Assembly: GCA_944389655.1 (NCBI GenBank)
Contig: CALXND010000004.1
Location: 1-55,079 of the forward strand
Source of the DNA: an uncultured Clostridia bacterium
Lineage (GTDB): Bacteria; Bacillota; Clostridia; TANB77; CAG-508
Direction of reading: 5' to 3'
Length of the DNA stretch: 55,079 nt
The notes below the pieces were generated by a model. It made no database searches, was not told the DNA's origin, and saw only the letters and a list, made by a program, of their open reading frames with translations. A program made the translations under genes and the position numbers. Of this stretch, positions 1 to 9,063 are shown one piece after another; positions within the stretch are counted from its first letter, which is position 1, and each line of letters begins with the position of its first letter.

Positions 1-150
1 ATAAAACAAATTGCAAAAGAGTTCTTAAAGATGGAAAAGCCAAATAAAATGATATTAGAAAAGTTAATTGAACGAATAGAATTTGATAAAGAAAAAAATA
101 TAAAAATCAAATTTACATTTCAAAATTATCCTAATGTTAGGATAAAATAA
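1..150 (+). CDS. Serine site-specific recombinase, C-terminal fragment (gene enters from left edge)
   Basis: The first 49 codons are open from the window edge to a TAA at 148-150. The peptide contains LIERIEFDKEKNIKIKFTF, which resembles the conserved tail of large serine recombinases of clostridial transposons and integrative elements (TnpX/TndX type). The catalytic serine and zinc-ribbon regions would lie upstream, outside the window, so family membership rests on the tail alone. It is followed within about 30 nt by a headless pdaA-like gene, which is the arrangement expected when the recombinase gene is the last gene of an inserted element. Inference: this is the right-hand end of a mobile element. 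Confidence 0.6.
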   Translation: MKQIAKEFLKMEKPNKMILEKLIERIEFDKEKNIKIKFTFQNYPNVRIK

Positions 151-181
151 AAATATTAGGAAGCGGTTAATCAATCGCTAA

Positions 182-601
182 AAATTAGACATTAAGAAAT
201 TAGGAAATCATACAGCAGATCATATACCAATGCCAGAGTCATCAAATGAAGAAATAAAAGAAGATGTAATGGAACTTCATACTGCAATGTATGATAAATT
301 CGAATACGAAATGAAATATATACGTCCACCAAAAGGAGAATACAGCGAAAGAACTGTAGCATATACAAACACACTAGGTTATAAAACCGTAATGTGGTCA
401 TTTGCATATGATGATTGGGACGAAAATAAGCAAGGAAGAGAAGAATATGGCAAAAAGAAAATATTAGACAATGTACATAATGGTGCAGTAATGCTATTAC
501 ATAGCACATCAAAAGATAATAGTAACATCTTAGACTACTGTATTAAAGAAATAAAAAATATGGGATATGAATTTAAGTCTTTAGATGAATTTGAAAATTA
601 A
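182..601 (+). pseudogene. Polysaccharide deacetylase (PdaA-like), 5'-truncated remnant
   Basis: An open frame runs from a stop at 179-181 to the TAA at 599-601 (139 codons). It encodes the C-terminal part of a PdaA-type peptidoglycan N-acetylmuramic acid deacetylase (spore cortex delta-lactam synthesis): a GNHTADH segment (metal-binding motif 2 region), a YIRPPKGEYS segment (motif 3), VMWSFAYDDWD, and GAVMLLHSTSKDN near the end. The N-terminal half with the catalytic TFDDG motif is absent and there is no ribosome binding site before the first ATG (230). The truncation point coincides with the end of the upstream recombinase gene, so insertion or imprecise excision of a mobile element is the likely cause. 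It is probably not functional as it stands. Confidence 0.75.
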
Positions 602-685
602 TTGTTTGGCAAAGAATTGCGTTTTAGTGTTGGATAAAACTATCGCAAATAGTAAAATATTAAAATAAAGAGGAACGTGATGTAA

Positions 686-985
686 GTGAGAAGAAAAGCA
701 AGAAAGTTAGATGAAATTTTAGAAATTCCAGTGGAACTGAGTACAAATAATCCTAAAATAACTATTATTGGATTTGAAAGAGTATTAATTGAAAATTATA
801 AAGGAATTTTAGAATATCAAGAATATTTTATAAGACTTAATACATACATTGGCATTATAAATATAAATGGTTTTAATCTAAACCTAGAAGAAATGACATC
901 GGATGACCTGCTTATTACAGGTAAAATTGAAAGTATAGACTTTGAAGATTTATCCGAAGAAGATGACGCAGAAAATTTAAAGTAG
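686..985 (+). CDS. yqfC: Sporulation protein YqfC
   Basis: This 99-residue protein matches the YqfC family (spore-forming Firmicutes, sigma-E-dependent mother-cell expression): a basic N-terminus, a central region with GFERVLIENYKGILEY, and an acidic tail. The start is GTG at 686, preceded by AAAGAGG at 667-673. It lies 25 nt before yqfD, the usual pairing, and the two are probably co-transcribed. The molecular role is not well defined in the family; YqfC and YqfD are required for normal spore formation. Identification rests on the family pattern plus the yqfC-yqfD-ybeY synteny. Confidence 0.85.
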   Translation: MRRKARKLDEILEIPVELSTNNPKITIIGFERVLIENYKGILEYQEYFIRLNTYIGIININGFNLNLEEMTSDDLLITGKIESIDFEDLSEEDDAENLK

Positions 986-1010
986 TAAAAATCAATGGGG
1001 AGGAAAAAGC

Positions 1011-2192
1011 TTGAATTCCAATAAATTACTGCAATACATAGAAGGGTATGTAAATATAGTAGTAGAGGGCTATTATATAGAAAGATTTATAAATATTTGT
1101 TCAAATAAGCAAATTGACTTATGGAATTTAAAAAGAATAGATTCCATTACAATAAATGCAAGCATTAAAATTAGTGAATTTAAGAAATTAAAACAAATAT
1201 GTAAAAAAACAAAGTGCAAAGTCAAAATAAAAAATAAAAAAGGACTACCATTTATTGTACGTAAATACAAAAAAAGAAAAGTATTTATAGGTTTTCTTCT
1301 TTTAATAATAATTGTTATAATCAGTTTATCGAATTTTGTTTGGAATATAGACGTAGAGGGAACTACAAGCATAAATCCTCAAGAAATAATAAATATAGCT
1401 AAGGAAGAAGGACTAGATATAGGAAAGCTAAAAGGAAGCATTGACACAAAAAAGGTAATAAATCAGATTAGACTAAAGAGAGATGATGTTGCGTGGGCTG
1501 GAATCGAAATAAAAGGTACAAATGTGAAAATAAAAATTGCAGAAGCAGATAAAAAGCCAGAAATAATTGACGAAAGTGAGTTTTGTAACATAGTAGCAGA
1601 CAAAGATGGAATAATATCAAAGGTAAGTGCAAGAAATGGAACGCCATTAGTAAAACAAGGAGATGTTGTAAAGAAGGGAGATATTATAATTGCTGGATGG
1701 CTCGAAGGTAAATATACAGATAAACAATATGTTCATTCTCAAGGAGAAGTCACAGCAAAAGTTTACTATACTAGTACACAAAATGTAGAATTAAAAGAAG
1801 TACAAAAAATAGAAACAGGGAATATAGACAAATCGTATGCAATAAAAGTAAATAATTTTCAAATAAATTTGCCTAAAACTCTTCCAAAATTCCAAAAATA
1901 TGATACAATAGAGACGAATAAAAAGTTAAAACTATTTTCGGATTTCTATTTGCCAATAGAAATAGTAGAAAAAGAATATAAAGAATATGAAGAAACAACA
2001 ATAATTCATAGTATAGAAGAGGCAAAGCAAATAGGGATAGACAGAGCAGCAGAACAGCTACAAGAGAACTTAAAAGATAAAAAAATAACAAACAAAGAGG
2101 TAAAAGTAAAATCAGAACCAAATTCAGTAGAAGTAGAAGTAATATATGAGGTAGAAGAAAAAATTGGAATAGAAGAAAAAATAGTTTTTTAA
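1011..2192 (+). CDS. yqfD: Sporulation protein YqfD
   Basis: A 393-residue protein of the YqfD family. It has a cytoplasmic N-terminal part of about 90 residues, one transmembrane segment at about residues 94-112 (FIGFLLLIIIVIISLSNFVW), then a large extracytoplasmic part starting with a POTRA-like stretch (WNIDVEGTTSINPQEI). The translation start is TTG at 1011 with GGGAGG at 998-1003, so the rare start codon is set by the ribosome binding site. It works with YqfC in the mother cell during sporulation. Length and order are typical of the family. The C-terminal tail is rich in Glu and Lys. Confidence 0.88.
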   Translation: MNSNKLLQYIEGYVNIVVEGYYIERFINICSNKQIDLWNLKRIDSITINASIKISEFKKLKQICKKTKCKVKIKNKKGLPFIVRKYKKRKVFIGFLLLIIIVIISLSNFVWNIDVEGTTSINPQEIINIAKEEGLDIGKLKGSIDTKKVINQIRLKRDDVAWAGIEIKGTNVKIKIAEADKKPEIIDESEFCNIVADKDGIISKVSARNGTPLVKQGDVVKKGDIIIAGWLEGKYTDKQYVHSQGEVTAKVYYTSTQNVELKEVQKIETGNIDKSYAIKVNNFQINLPKTLPKFQKYDTIETNKKLKLFSDFYLPIEIVEKEYKEYEETTIIHSIEEAKQIGIDRAAEQLQENLKDKKITNKEVKVKSEPNSVEVEVIYEVEEKIGIEEKIVF

Positions 2193-2297
2193 AACCATAC
2201 AAAACTACACTTTTATATAATTTAAAAAGTTATATAATCGCTATTGTTCAAATAAATACATCAAAAAAATAACAAATGAAGAGAAAGGATTGATAAA

Positions 2298-3518
2298 ATG
2301 GAAGAAAGAAGTTTAAAAATTTACAATTCAGAAAAAACATTTTTCTCTAAGATTACAAACACGATAAGTAGATTATTAATACCAACTAAAATAGGTTTAA
2401 ATAGTATAATTATTTCTATAAAAAGAAATAATGTATTAAAAGCATATGAAGCACTAAATTCCACTGAAAATGAAGAAAAAAAAGAAGCACTTAACAAAAA
2501 AATGGATGATACATATGCATTATACTTAGAATCTATAGATAAGCATATAATGGATTCAATCTATAAAAAAGTAAGAAATGAAACAGCCTCAGAATTTGAA
2601 AAAGAAGCATTATCTCAATATTATATGATAACGCACTTAAAAGAAACTGGGTATACAGAATATAAGTATAAAAAACAAATATATTTAATAGGGCTAGATT
2701 ATCAAACTGTATTAAATGAAAAAAATAAAATGTTAACAAGATACAAAAAGTTTTATAGTAAGCAGACTGAATCATTATATAAAGGTTTATTGAAGCATTA
2801 CTCTATAAGATTGGCAGATAACTTATCAGATGGAGAGAAACAAGAAATATATGATAAAATATTTAGAACATTAGAAGAATATATTACGAATATATTGCCT
2901 ATAAAATTTGAAATAGAGCAAAAAGATACATATAAAGAAATATTAGACGAGTTTGATAATTTTGACAGATTTACCGTAGGCAAATTAGATCAAAATGATG
3001 TGATAGAAAAAAATATGATTTTACTAGGTTTAAGTAGAAAATTATTTACACATAGTTTACCTTTAGTTGTAGCAGAACAATGCTATATAAAACTTTTAAA
3101 AGATGTAAGAAGCCTAATTGTAGATACTAGAATAGTAAGAAAAAAAGAAAAAGCATATTCATTATTAATAAACATAATTGAAGAATACAATGTTAAACTT
3201 TTAAGTACAAAAATTTATTGGGAAAAGCCAGAACAAAGAGAGGAATATAAGAAGTTTTGGGATTCATACAAGGATATACTGGAATTAAAAGACAGTAATT
3301 ATGATGAATATATTAAGCAAAAAGAGATTTTATTTATAAAATCAGACTTGGAAAAAGTATTAACAAACGAAAACAAATACTATAAAATAATTAAGTTCTA
3401 TAAAAACAAATTAGTAGAATTAGGTGTAATGAGGAAATTATATAATTCTTATTCATCAGAGGGAGAATATACAAAAGTTACAAAGAAAAGAACAAAAGTA
3501 GGAAAAAAAGCAGTGTAA
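2298..3518 (+). CDS. Hypothetical protein of unknown function (406 aa)
   Basis: Not recognised. The start ATG at 2298 follows GAGAAAGGA at 2280-2288. The protein is predicted soluble and mostly helical, very rich in Lys, Glu, Tyr and Ile, with no signal peptide, no clear membrane segment and no motif I can name. It ends in a strongly basic tail (KVTKKRTKVGKKAV), suggesting nucleic-acid or membrane-surface contact (inference only). It sits between yqfD and ybeY, the position that phoH occupies in most Firmicutes, but it has no P-loop, so it is not PhoH. The gap to the ybeY fusion is 22 nt, so the two are probably in one operon. Confidence 0.7.
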   Translation: MEERSLKIYNSEKTFFSKITNTISRLLIPTKIGLNSIIISIKRNNVLKAYEALNSTENEEKKEALNKKMDDTYALYLESIDKHIMDSIYKKVRNETASEFEKEALSQYYMITHLKETGYTEYKYKKQIYLIGLDYQTVLNEKNKMLTRYKKFYSKQTESLYKGLLKHYSIRLADNLSDGEKQEIYDKIFRTLEEYITNILPIKFEIEQKDTYKEILDEFDNFDRFTVGKLDQNDVIEKNMILLGLSRKLFTHSLPLVVAEQCYIKLLKDVRSLIVDTRIVRKKEKAYSLLINIIEEYNVKLLSTKIYWEKPEQREEYKKFWDSYKDILELKDSNYDEYIKQKEILFIKSDLEKVLTNENKYYKIIKFYKNKLVELGVMRKLYNSYSSEGEYTKVTKKRTKVGKKAV

Positions 3519-3540
3519 ATTAGAATAAGGGAATATAGTT

Positions 3541-5073
3541 ATGAAAAAGAATTACGAAATTGTTTATAATAATATAAAAGAAAATGAAGAATATGAAAGT
3601 ACAATTAAAGAAGTAGTAGAGGAATGTTTCAAAGTAGAGAAATTGAGTAACACTAATTTAATACTTAGCATAACACTAACAAAGCCACATGAAATAAGGA
3701 AGCTAAACAAAGAGTTTAGAGGAATTGATAAAGCTACTGATGTACTTTCTTTTCCTATGTTTGAGAAGGAAGAATTAGAACAGTTTTTAGAAGAAAAAAA
3801 CACAGATGTAAACTTAGATGGAGATATTTTAGGAGATATAGTTATTTCAATCCCAAGGGTAAAAGAGCAAGCAGAAGAATATGGGCATAGCTTTGAAAGA
3901 GAGCTTGCATATATGGTAGTACATGGCTTTTACCATTTAATGGGATATGACCATATTGAGGAAGAGGATAAGAAGAAAATGCGAAAAAAAGAGGAACAAG
4001 TGCTATCGAATTTAGGAATAAGTAGAGAGCAAGAAGAAGATAATGTATATAGAAAAAGAAAAAAAAGAATAAATGAAGCAGATAAAAATAAAGATGTAGA
4101 AGAGACAAAAGTAAAATCTTCTAGCACCAAAAAAATAAAAAAAGATAGCAAAAAAGATGAAAATAAAGTAGTAAATACAGAATTAAATAAAAGTAAAAAT
4201 GTAAAAGAACCGAAAAATTCAATAGATGAAAAGAAAAAAACTAATAAAAGCAGAAGTGAAGATGTAAGAGCAGAAAACATAGACACGCAAGAACAAGAAG
4301 AAAAAGCAATGCAAGAGCAAATTGGTGGTCAAGAAAGAGATACAAAAAACAAAAATTTTACAGATGCATGGAAAAATGCAATAAATGGAATAATATATGC
4401 AACTACAACACAGAGAAATGTTAAAATTCAATTAGTTATTGCAGTATTTGTGGTAATAATAAGTTTATTCTTTGACTTAAGCAGAGCTGAATTTTTATGC
4501 TTTTTATTTACAATAATTCTAATTCTATTTGCAGAAATGTGTAACACAGCAATAGAAACAGTTGTAGATTTATATGTAGATGTATATCATCCAAAAGCAA
4601 AAGTTGCAAAAGATGTTGCAGCAGGAGGAGTAGTAATTACAGCAATAAATGCAATAATAGTTGGGTATTTCTTATTCTTCGATAAAATAAGTGATGTAGG
4701 GATAGGATTAATACAAAATATAGCAAATTCACCAGTACATTTAGCATTTACAGCAGTTATAATAGTAGTAATTGCTCTTGTAGCATTAATTGCTATTGCA
4801 AGAACAAATAAATATAAAGGAATAAATAAAAGATTTATACCTAGTGGATATGCAGGTCTTGCGTTTGCAGCAAATACAATTATATGGTTAATAACAGATA
4901 ATATAGTAATAATTACACTATCTTTAGTCCTAGCAATTTTAGTATCAACCAGTAGAATAGAAGCAAAAGCACATAGAACATCAGAAGTAGTATTTAGTGC
5001 ATGCTTAGGAATAATTTTAATTTTAATAATTTATGGAATCACATCTTGCATTACACCATTGCCAATGGGATAA
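3541..5073 (+). CDS. Fusion: YbeY endoribonuclease / DgkA-type lipid kinase / PAP2-like domain
   Basis: A 510-residue fusion. Residues 1-160 are YbeY (rRNA maturation endoribonuclease) with the zinc motif HGFYHLMGYDH at about 128-138. Residues 165-270 are a highly charged Lys/Glu linker. Residues 272-385 are a DgkA/undecaprenol kinase domain with three membrane helices and the signature EMCNTAIETVVD at about 330-341. Residues about 395-510 are a membrane domain resembling PAP2 phosphatases: KX6R before PSGY (about 434-437) and SRIEAKAHRTSE (about 471-482). Its PSGH motif reads PSGY and the final Asp reads Glu, so phosphatase activity is doubtful. In most Firmicutes ybeY and dgkA are adjacent separate genes. 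No frameshift or stop is needed to join them here. Confidence 0.85.
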   Translation: MKKNYEIVYNNIKENEEYESTIKEVVEECFKVEKLSNTNLILSITLTKPHEIRKLNKEFRGIDKATDVLSFPMFEKEELEQFLEEKNTDVNLDGDILGDIVISIPRVKEQAEEYGHSFERELAYMVVHGFYHLMGYDHIEEEDKKKMRKKEEQVLSNLGISREQEEDNVYRKRKKRINEADKNKDVEETKVKSSSTKKIKKDSKKDENKVVNTELNKSKNVKEPKNSIDEKKKTNKSRSEDVRAENIDTQEQEEKAMQEQIGGQERDTKNKNFTDAWKNAINGIIYATTTQRNVKIQLVIAVFVVIISLFFDLSRAEFLCFLFTIILILFAEMCNTAIETVVDLYVDVYHPKAKVAKDVAAGGVVITAINAIIVGYFLFFDKISDVGIGLIQNIANSPVHLAFTAVIIVVIALVALIAIARTNKYKGINKRFIPSGYAGLAFAANTIIWLITDNIVIITLSLVLAILVSTSRIEAKAHRTSEVVFSACLGIILILIIYGITSCITPLPMG

Positions 5074-5154
5074 AAACCATTAAGTAACTGTTACAGGATA
5101 ATGGTGTTTCTAAAAAGAATTTTAAACTATAATGGTAAAAAACGGGAGGTTAAA

Positions 5155-6225
5155 ATGAGGGGATCAAGAGCTAAAGAGAAAGGTACAAAAGGAACAAAGA
5201 TATTTGTAATTGTCTTAATATTATTAATAATCGTGGCAGCTGTGCTATTTGCAATGAAAGTATTAGGAGAAAAAAATAATACAGAGGTAGCAAATACAAA
5301 TGCTACATCAGAAAATCAAACAGCAGTAGAAGAGATAAAACCAGAGCCAAAAACATTATCAGGAACAAAAAGACCTATAGCAGTAATGATAGACAATCAT
5401 GTAGATGCAATGCCACAAGCAGGACTTTTAGAAGCAGATATCATATATGAAATAATAGTAGAGGGTGGAGAAACTAGACTAATGCTAATCTTACAAGACA
5501 AAGATTTGGACAAAATTGGTCCAATAAGAAGTTCTAGACATTATTTTTTAGATTATGCATTAGAAAATGATGCGATATATGTTCACTATGGTTGGAGTCC
5601 ACAAGCTAAATCAGATATATCTTCTTTAGGAGTAGATAATATAAACGGAATTTACGAAAGTTCTACATCATTTTGGAGAGTTAGTGATAAATATGCACCA
5701 CATAATGCAGTTACAAGTACAGAAAATATAATGAATATTGCAAATAGAAAAGGATATAGAACAGAAAAGAAAGGCGAAAATGTATTAAACTATGTAGTAG
5801 ATGAAGTAAATTTGGAGAACGGAAAAACAGCTAATACAGTAACAATACCATATTCAGATTATAACACTGTAAAATATGAATATGATGCAGATAAAAAAGA
5901 ATATGTACGTTATTCAAGAGGCAAAAAGCAAGTAGATTGGGATTCAGAAAAAACAGTAACAACAAAAAATATTATAATAGAAAAAGCAAAAAATAGTACT
6001 TTGAATGATGGTACTAATAAAGGCAGACAAACTTTAGACAATGTAAAAGAGCTTGATGGATACTATATTACAAACGGCAAAGCTATTCCAATAACTTGTA
6101 CAAAATCGTCTAGAAAGGAAAAGACTGTATACAAAGATTTAGAAGGAAACGAAATTAATGTAAATGATGGAAAAACATTTATACAAATATGCCCAATTAA
6201 TGCTGATATTGAGTTTGGAGAGTAG
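5155..6225 (+). CDS. DUF3048 (YerB-like) cell-envelope protein
   Basis: A 356-residue protein. An upstream in-frame ATG exists at 5101, but the start at 5155 follows a strong GGGAGG (5144-5149) and gives a conventional topology: a basic N-terminus, one transmembrane anchor at about residues 14-36 (IFVIVLILLIIVAAVLFAM), then the extracellular part. The conserved block RPIAVMIDNHVDAMPQAGL followed by ADIIYEIIVEGGETRLM and GPIRSSRHYFLDYA is the DUF3048 signature; the C-terminus (KTFIQICPINADIEF) fits the DUF3048 C-terminal domain. Function in the family is unproven; an envelope role is inferred from the anchor. It lies 81 nt after the ybeY fusion. Confidence 0.87.
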   Translation: MRGSRAKEKGTKGTKIFVIVLILLIIVAAVLFAMKVLGEKNNTEVANTNATSENQTAVEEIKPEPKTLSGTKRPIAVMIDNHVDAMPQAGLLEADIIYEIIVEGGETRLMLILQDKDLDKIGPIRSSRHYFLDYALENDAIYVHYGWSPQAKSDISSLGVDNINGIYESSTSFWRVSDKYAPHNAVTSTENIMNIANRKGYRTEKKGENVLNYVVDEVNLENGKTANTVTIPYSDYNTVKYEYDADKKEYVRYSRGKKQVDWDSEKTVTTKNIIIEKAKNSTLNDGTNKGRQTLDNVKELDGYYITNGKAIPITCTKSSRKEKTVYKDLEGNEINVNDGKTFIQICPINADIEFGE

Positions 6226-6231
6226 GGTAAT

Positions 6232-6436
6232 ATGTCGGAATTTGAAAATGAAAAAATAAGTAAACAAATCAAACCTATTGCATAAAAATACAATCTCACA
6301 TGTATTTGGCTCATATGCTAAAAAGAATAGCGATATAGATATTATAGTAAAAACAAAAGAAGTTGCAGATGGTTTTAAAATTGTATAGGTAAAATTTGTT
6401 TTAGAAAAGGCGCTAAAGAAAGAAGTAGAAGTTTAA
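6232..6436 (+). pseudogene. Degenerate MNT-type nucleotidyltransferase remnant
   Basis: An ATG at 6232 opens a short frame that stops at 6282. In another frame, from about 6298, the peptide HVFGSYAKKNSDIDIIVKTK appears, the GSYA-x-SDID active-site signature of minimal nucleotidyltransferases (MntA/HEPN-MNT antitoxin type). This frame is cut by a TAG at about 6387 and resumes to a TAA at 6434-6436. At least one frameshift and one stop are therefore needed to rebuild the gene. No HEPN partner is visible nearby. It is a decayed remnant of a likely toxin-antitoxin module. Confidence 0.6.
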
Positions 6437-6460
6437 AAACTTTTGCTTCTTTTGTTTTTG
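6420..6460 (+). terminator. Intrinsic terminator before the hydrogenase operon
   Basis: A 15-bp stem (6420-6434 with 6437-6451, two G-U pairs) with a tiny loop, followed by TTTGTTTTTG. It overlaps the end of the nucleotidyltransferase remnant and isolates the hyd operon from the yqfC-DUF3048 transcript. Confidence 0.7.
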
Positions 6461-6512
6461 TAATATGCATAAAGAAAGTAAGTATGGATTATCATAAATT
6501 GTCGAAAATTCA

Positions 6513-6541
6513 TTGTACAAAATAAATCTATTTGATATAAT
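6513..6541 (+). promoter_or_regulatory. Sigma-A-type promoter of the hyd operon
   Basis: TTGTAC at 6513-6518, 17-nt spacer, TATAAT at 6536-6541. It sits about 120 nt upstream of hydC, leaving a 5' UTR in which I see no recognisable riboswitch. Confidence 0.7.
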
Positions 6542-6664
6542 ACAAGCATATAATAAAGAGGATAAAAGTAATAGGTAATATATGTTTTAAAACTTTATTA
6601 CGTATTCAAGAAAAATTAAAGCTATGAACTATAATAGTAAACGGAAAGGATGTAAGAAATAAAA

Positions 6665-7156
6665 ATGTGTGAATGTATAGAAAATAAAATAAAACAAGAA
6701 GTACAAGAAATTATGGCACCATATAAACAAGAAAAAGATAACTTAATTCAAATTCTTAATGAAATACAGGAAAAATACGGATACATTCCAAAAGTAGCAC
6801 AAATGGAAGTATCTAAATATTTAGGAGTTCCAATGGCAGAAATATATGGAGTAATTACATTTTATGCTAGATTTACTCTAGAACCAAAGGGAAAATATAA
6901 TATTTCTGTATGTTTAGGAACAGCATGTTTTGTGAAAGGTTCACAAGCCATATTAGATAGATTAAAAGACAGACTAAAACTAGAAGAAGGTAAAACAAGT
7001 GAAGACGGAAAATTTTCAATAGATACTACAAGATGTGTAGGAGCATGTGGAATAGCACCTGTATTTACTGTTAATGACGAGGTATATGGTCATGCAACTG
7101 TGAAAAAACTGGATGAAGTGTTAGATAGATTGGCGAAAGAAGATGGAGAATATTAA
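6665..7156 (+). CDS. hydC: NADH-dependent [FeFe] hydrogenase, subunit HydC (NuoE-like)
   Basis: A 163-residue thioredoxin-fold [2Fe-2S] protein of the NuoE/HndA family. The four cluster cysteines lie in CLGTACFVKG (about residues 83-92) and CVGACGIAP (about 124-132). It is the electron-transfer subunit that docks onto the flavin-binding HydB in trimeric bifurcating or NADH-linked hydrogenases. The length is typical. The start ATG at 6665 follows GGAAAGGATG at 6643-6652. HydB follows after 50 nt with its own strong AAAGGAGG. Whether the complex bifurcates (ferredoxin plus NADH) cannot be told from sequence alone. Confidence 0.9.
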   Translation: MCECIENKIKQEVQEIMAPYKQEKDNLIQILNEIQEKYGYIPKVAQMEVSKYLGVPMAEIYGVITFYARFTLEPKGKYNISVCLGTACFVKGSQAILDRLKDRLKLEEGKTSEDGKFSIDTTRCVGACGIAPVFTVNDEVYGHATVKKLDEVLDRLAKEDGEY

Positions 7157-7206
7157 AAACAACTGACAAGGTTACGTATTTAGTAAAAAAGTAAAGGAGG
7201 TCTTAA

Positions 7207-9063
7207 ATGAAGACTGTAGAAGAATTAAACAAAATAAGAGCGGAAAAAAGAATAGAATTAGATTTAAGAAAAAACACAAATGCAGACACACGAGAAAAAC
7301 ATATTTTAGTATGTCAAGGGACAGGTTGTACGTCTTCAAAATCACCACAAATACTAGAAAAGTTTAAAAAAATAATTGAAGAAAAAGGAATTAAAAATGT
7401 GCGTGTTATAAAAACTGGTTGCTTTGGGCTTTGTGCTAAGGGGCCAATAGTTATAATTCGCCCAGAAGATACGTTCTATGCAATGGTAACACCAGAGGAC
7501 TGCGAAGAAATTATACAGTCACACATAATAGAAGGAAAAGTAGTAGAAAGATTACTTTGTAAAGATATAGACGGTAAAAAGGTAACAAAATTAGACGACT
7601 TAACATTTTATAAAAAACAAAAGAGAATTGCTTTAAAGAATTGTGGTGTTATTAATCCAGAAAATATAGATGAATATATAGCATTTGATGGATATAGAGC
7701 TTTAGCACGAGTTTTAGTGGAAATGACCCAAGATGAAGTAATAGATACTATAGATAAATCAGGCCTTAGAGGTAGAGGAGGAGCTGGTTTTCCAACCGGA
7801 AAGAAATGGAGAGCTACAAAGGAAGCCAAAGGCAATAAAAAATATGTAGTGTGTAATGCTGATGAGGGTGACCCAGGAGCATTTATGGATAGAAGTATTC
7901 TAGAGGGAGACCCTCATAGCGTATTAGAAGCTATGGAGATAGCAGGCTATGCAGTAGGAGCAGAAAAGGGATATATATACGTAAGAGCAGAATATCCAAT
8001 AGCAGTACATAGACTTGAGATTGCAATAAAACAAGCAAGAGAATATGGAATACTTGGCAAAAACATATTTGGAACAAATTTTAGCTTTGATATAGAAATA
8101 AGGCTAGGTGCAGGAGCATTTGTTTGTGGAGAAGAAACCGCATTATTAGAATCAATAGAAGGTAGGCGTGGTCAGCCAAGAGTAAAACCACCATATCCAG
8201 CACAAAGTGGATTATGGGGTTGTCCAACATTAATAAATAATGTAGAAACATATGCAAACATAGCACAAATAATATTAAAAGGTTCAGACTGGTACTCATC
8301 AATCGGAACCAAAACATCAAAAGGAACAAAAGTATTTGCTCTAGGAGGCAATGTAAATAATGTTGGTTTGGTAGAAGTACCAATGGGAACTACATTACGA
8401 GAAATTGTATTTGATATTGGTGGTGGAATACCAAATGGAAGAGAATTTAAAGCTGCACAAACAGGTGGACCATCAGGAGGTTGTATTCCAAAAGAACATT
8501 TGGATACGCCAATTGATTATGAGTCATTAAAAGAAATAGGCTCAATGATGGGTTCTGGAGGATTAATAGTAATGGACGATACAAAATGTATGGTTTGTTT
8601 GGCAAAATTTTACTTGCAATTTACAGTAAGTGAAAGCTGTGGTAAATGCACACCATGCAGAATTGGTACCAAAAGAATGCTAGAAATCTTAGAAAAACTA
8701 TGTAGCGGAGAAGGGGACGAATTTGATATTTATAAGCTAGAAAAATTGGCAACAAATATAAAAAAAGCTAGTATCTGTGGACTAGGACAAAGTGCACCAA
8801 ACCCAGTAATAAGCACAATGAAGTATTTTAGAGAAGAATTTAGACAGCATGCAATAGAAAAAGAATGTAAAGCAATGGAATGTAAAGCATTATCTAGAAT
8901 AGAAATAGATGAAGAAAAGTGCAAAGCATGTGGATTATGCCAAAGAAATTGTCCTGTAAATGCAATAGAGGGAGAAGGCAGAGAAAAAAGACATATAAAT
9001 CAAAACAAATGCATTAAGTGCACGACGTGTATTAGGTCTTGTCCATTCCACGCAATTGGCTAG
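7207..9063 (+). CDS. hydB: NADH-dependent [FeFe] hydrogenase, subunit HydB (NuoF-like, diaphorase)
   Basis: A 618-residue protein with the full HydB layout: an N-terminal thioredoxin-like [2Fe-2S] domain (CQGTGCTSSKSP and GCFGLCAKGP, residues about 36-85), the FMN/NADH-binding NuoF core (GRGGAGFPTGKKW at about 189 and ADEGDPGAFMDR), a [4Fe-4S] site ESCGKCTPCRIGT at about 475-487, and a C-terminal 2x[4Fe-4S] ferredoxin (CKACGLCQRNCP at about 572 and CIKCTTCIRSCP). It oxidises or reduces NAD(H) and passes electrons to HydA. AAAGGAGG at 7193-7200 sets the ATG at 7207. The stop at 9061-9063 is immediately followed by a fold-back repeat, and a GNAT gene separates it from hydA. Confidence 0.93.
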   Translation: MKTVEELNKIRAEKRIELDLRKNTNADTREKHILVCQGTGCTSSKSPQILEKFKKIIEEKGIKNVRVIKTGCFGLCAKGPIVIIRPEDTFYAMVTPEDCEEIIQSHIIEGKVVERLLCKDIDGKKVTKLDDLTFYKKQKRIALKNCGVINPENIDEYIAFDGYRALARVLVEMTQDEVIDTIDKSGLRGRGGAGFPTGKKWRATKEAKGNKKYVVCNADEGDPGAFMDRSILEGDPHSVLEAMEIAGYAVGAEKGYIYVRAEYPIAVHRLEIAIKQAREYGILGKNIFGTNFSFDIEIRLGAGAFVCGEETALLESIEGRRGQPRVKPPYPAQSGLWGCPTLINNVETYANIAQIILKGSDWYSSIGTKTSKGTKVFALGGNVNNVGLVEVPMGTTLREIVFDIGGGIPNGREFKAAQTGGPSGGCIPKEHLDTPIDYESLKEIGSMMGSGGLIVMDDTKCMVCLAKFYLQFTVSESCGKCTPCRIGTKRMLEILEKLCSGEGDEFDIYKLEKLATNIKKASICGLGQSAPNPVISTMKYFREEFRQHAIEKECKAMECKALSRIEIDEEKCKACGLCQRNCPVNAIEGEGREKRHINQNKCIKCTTCIRSCPFHAIG

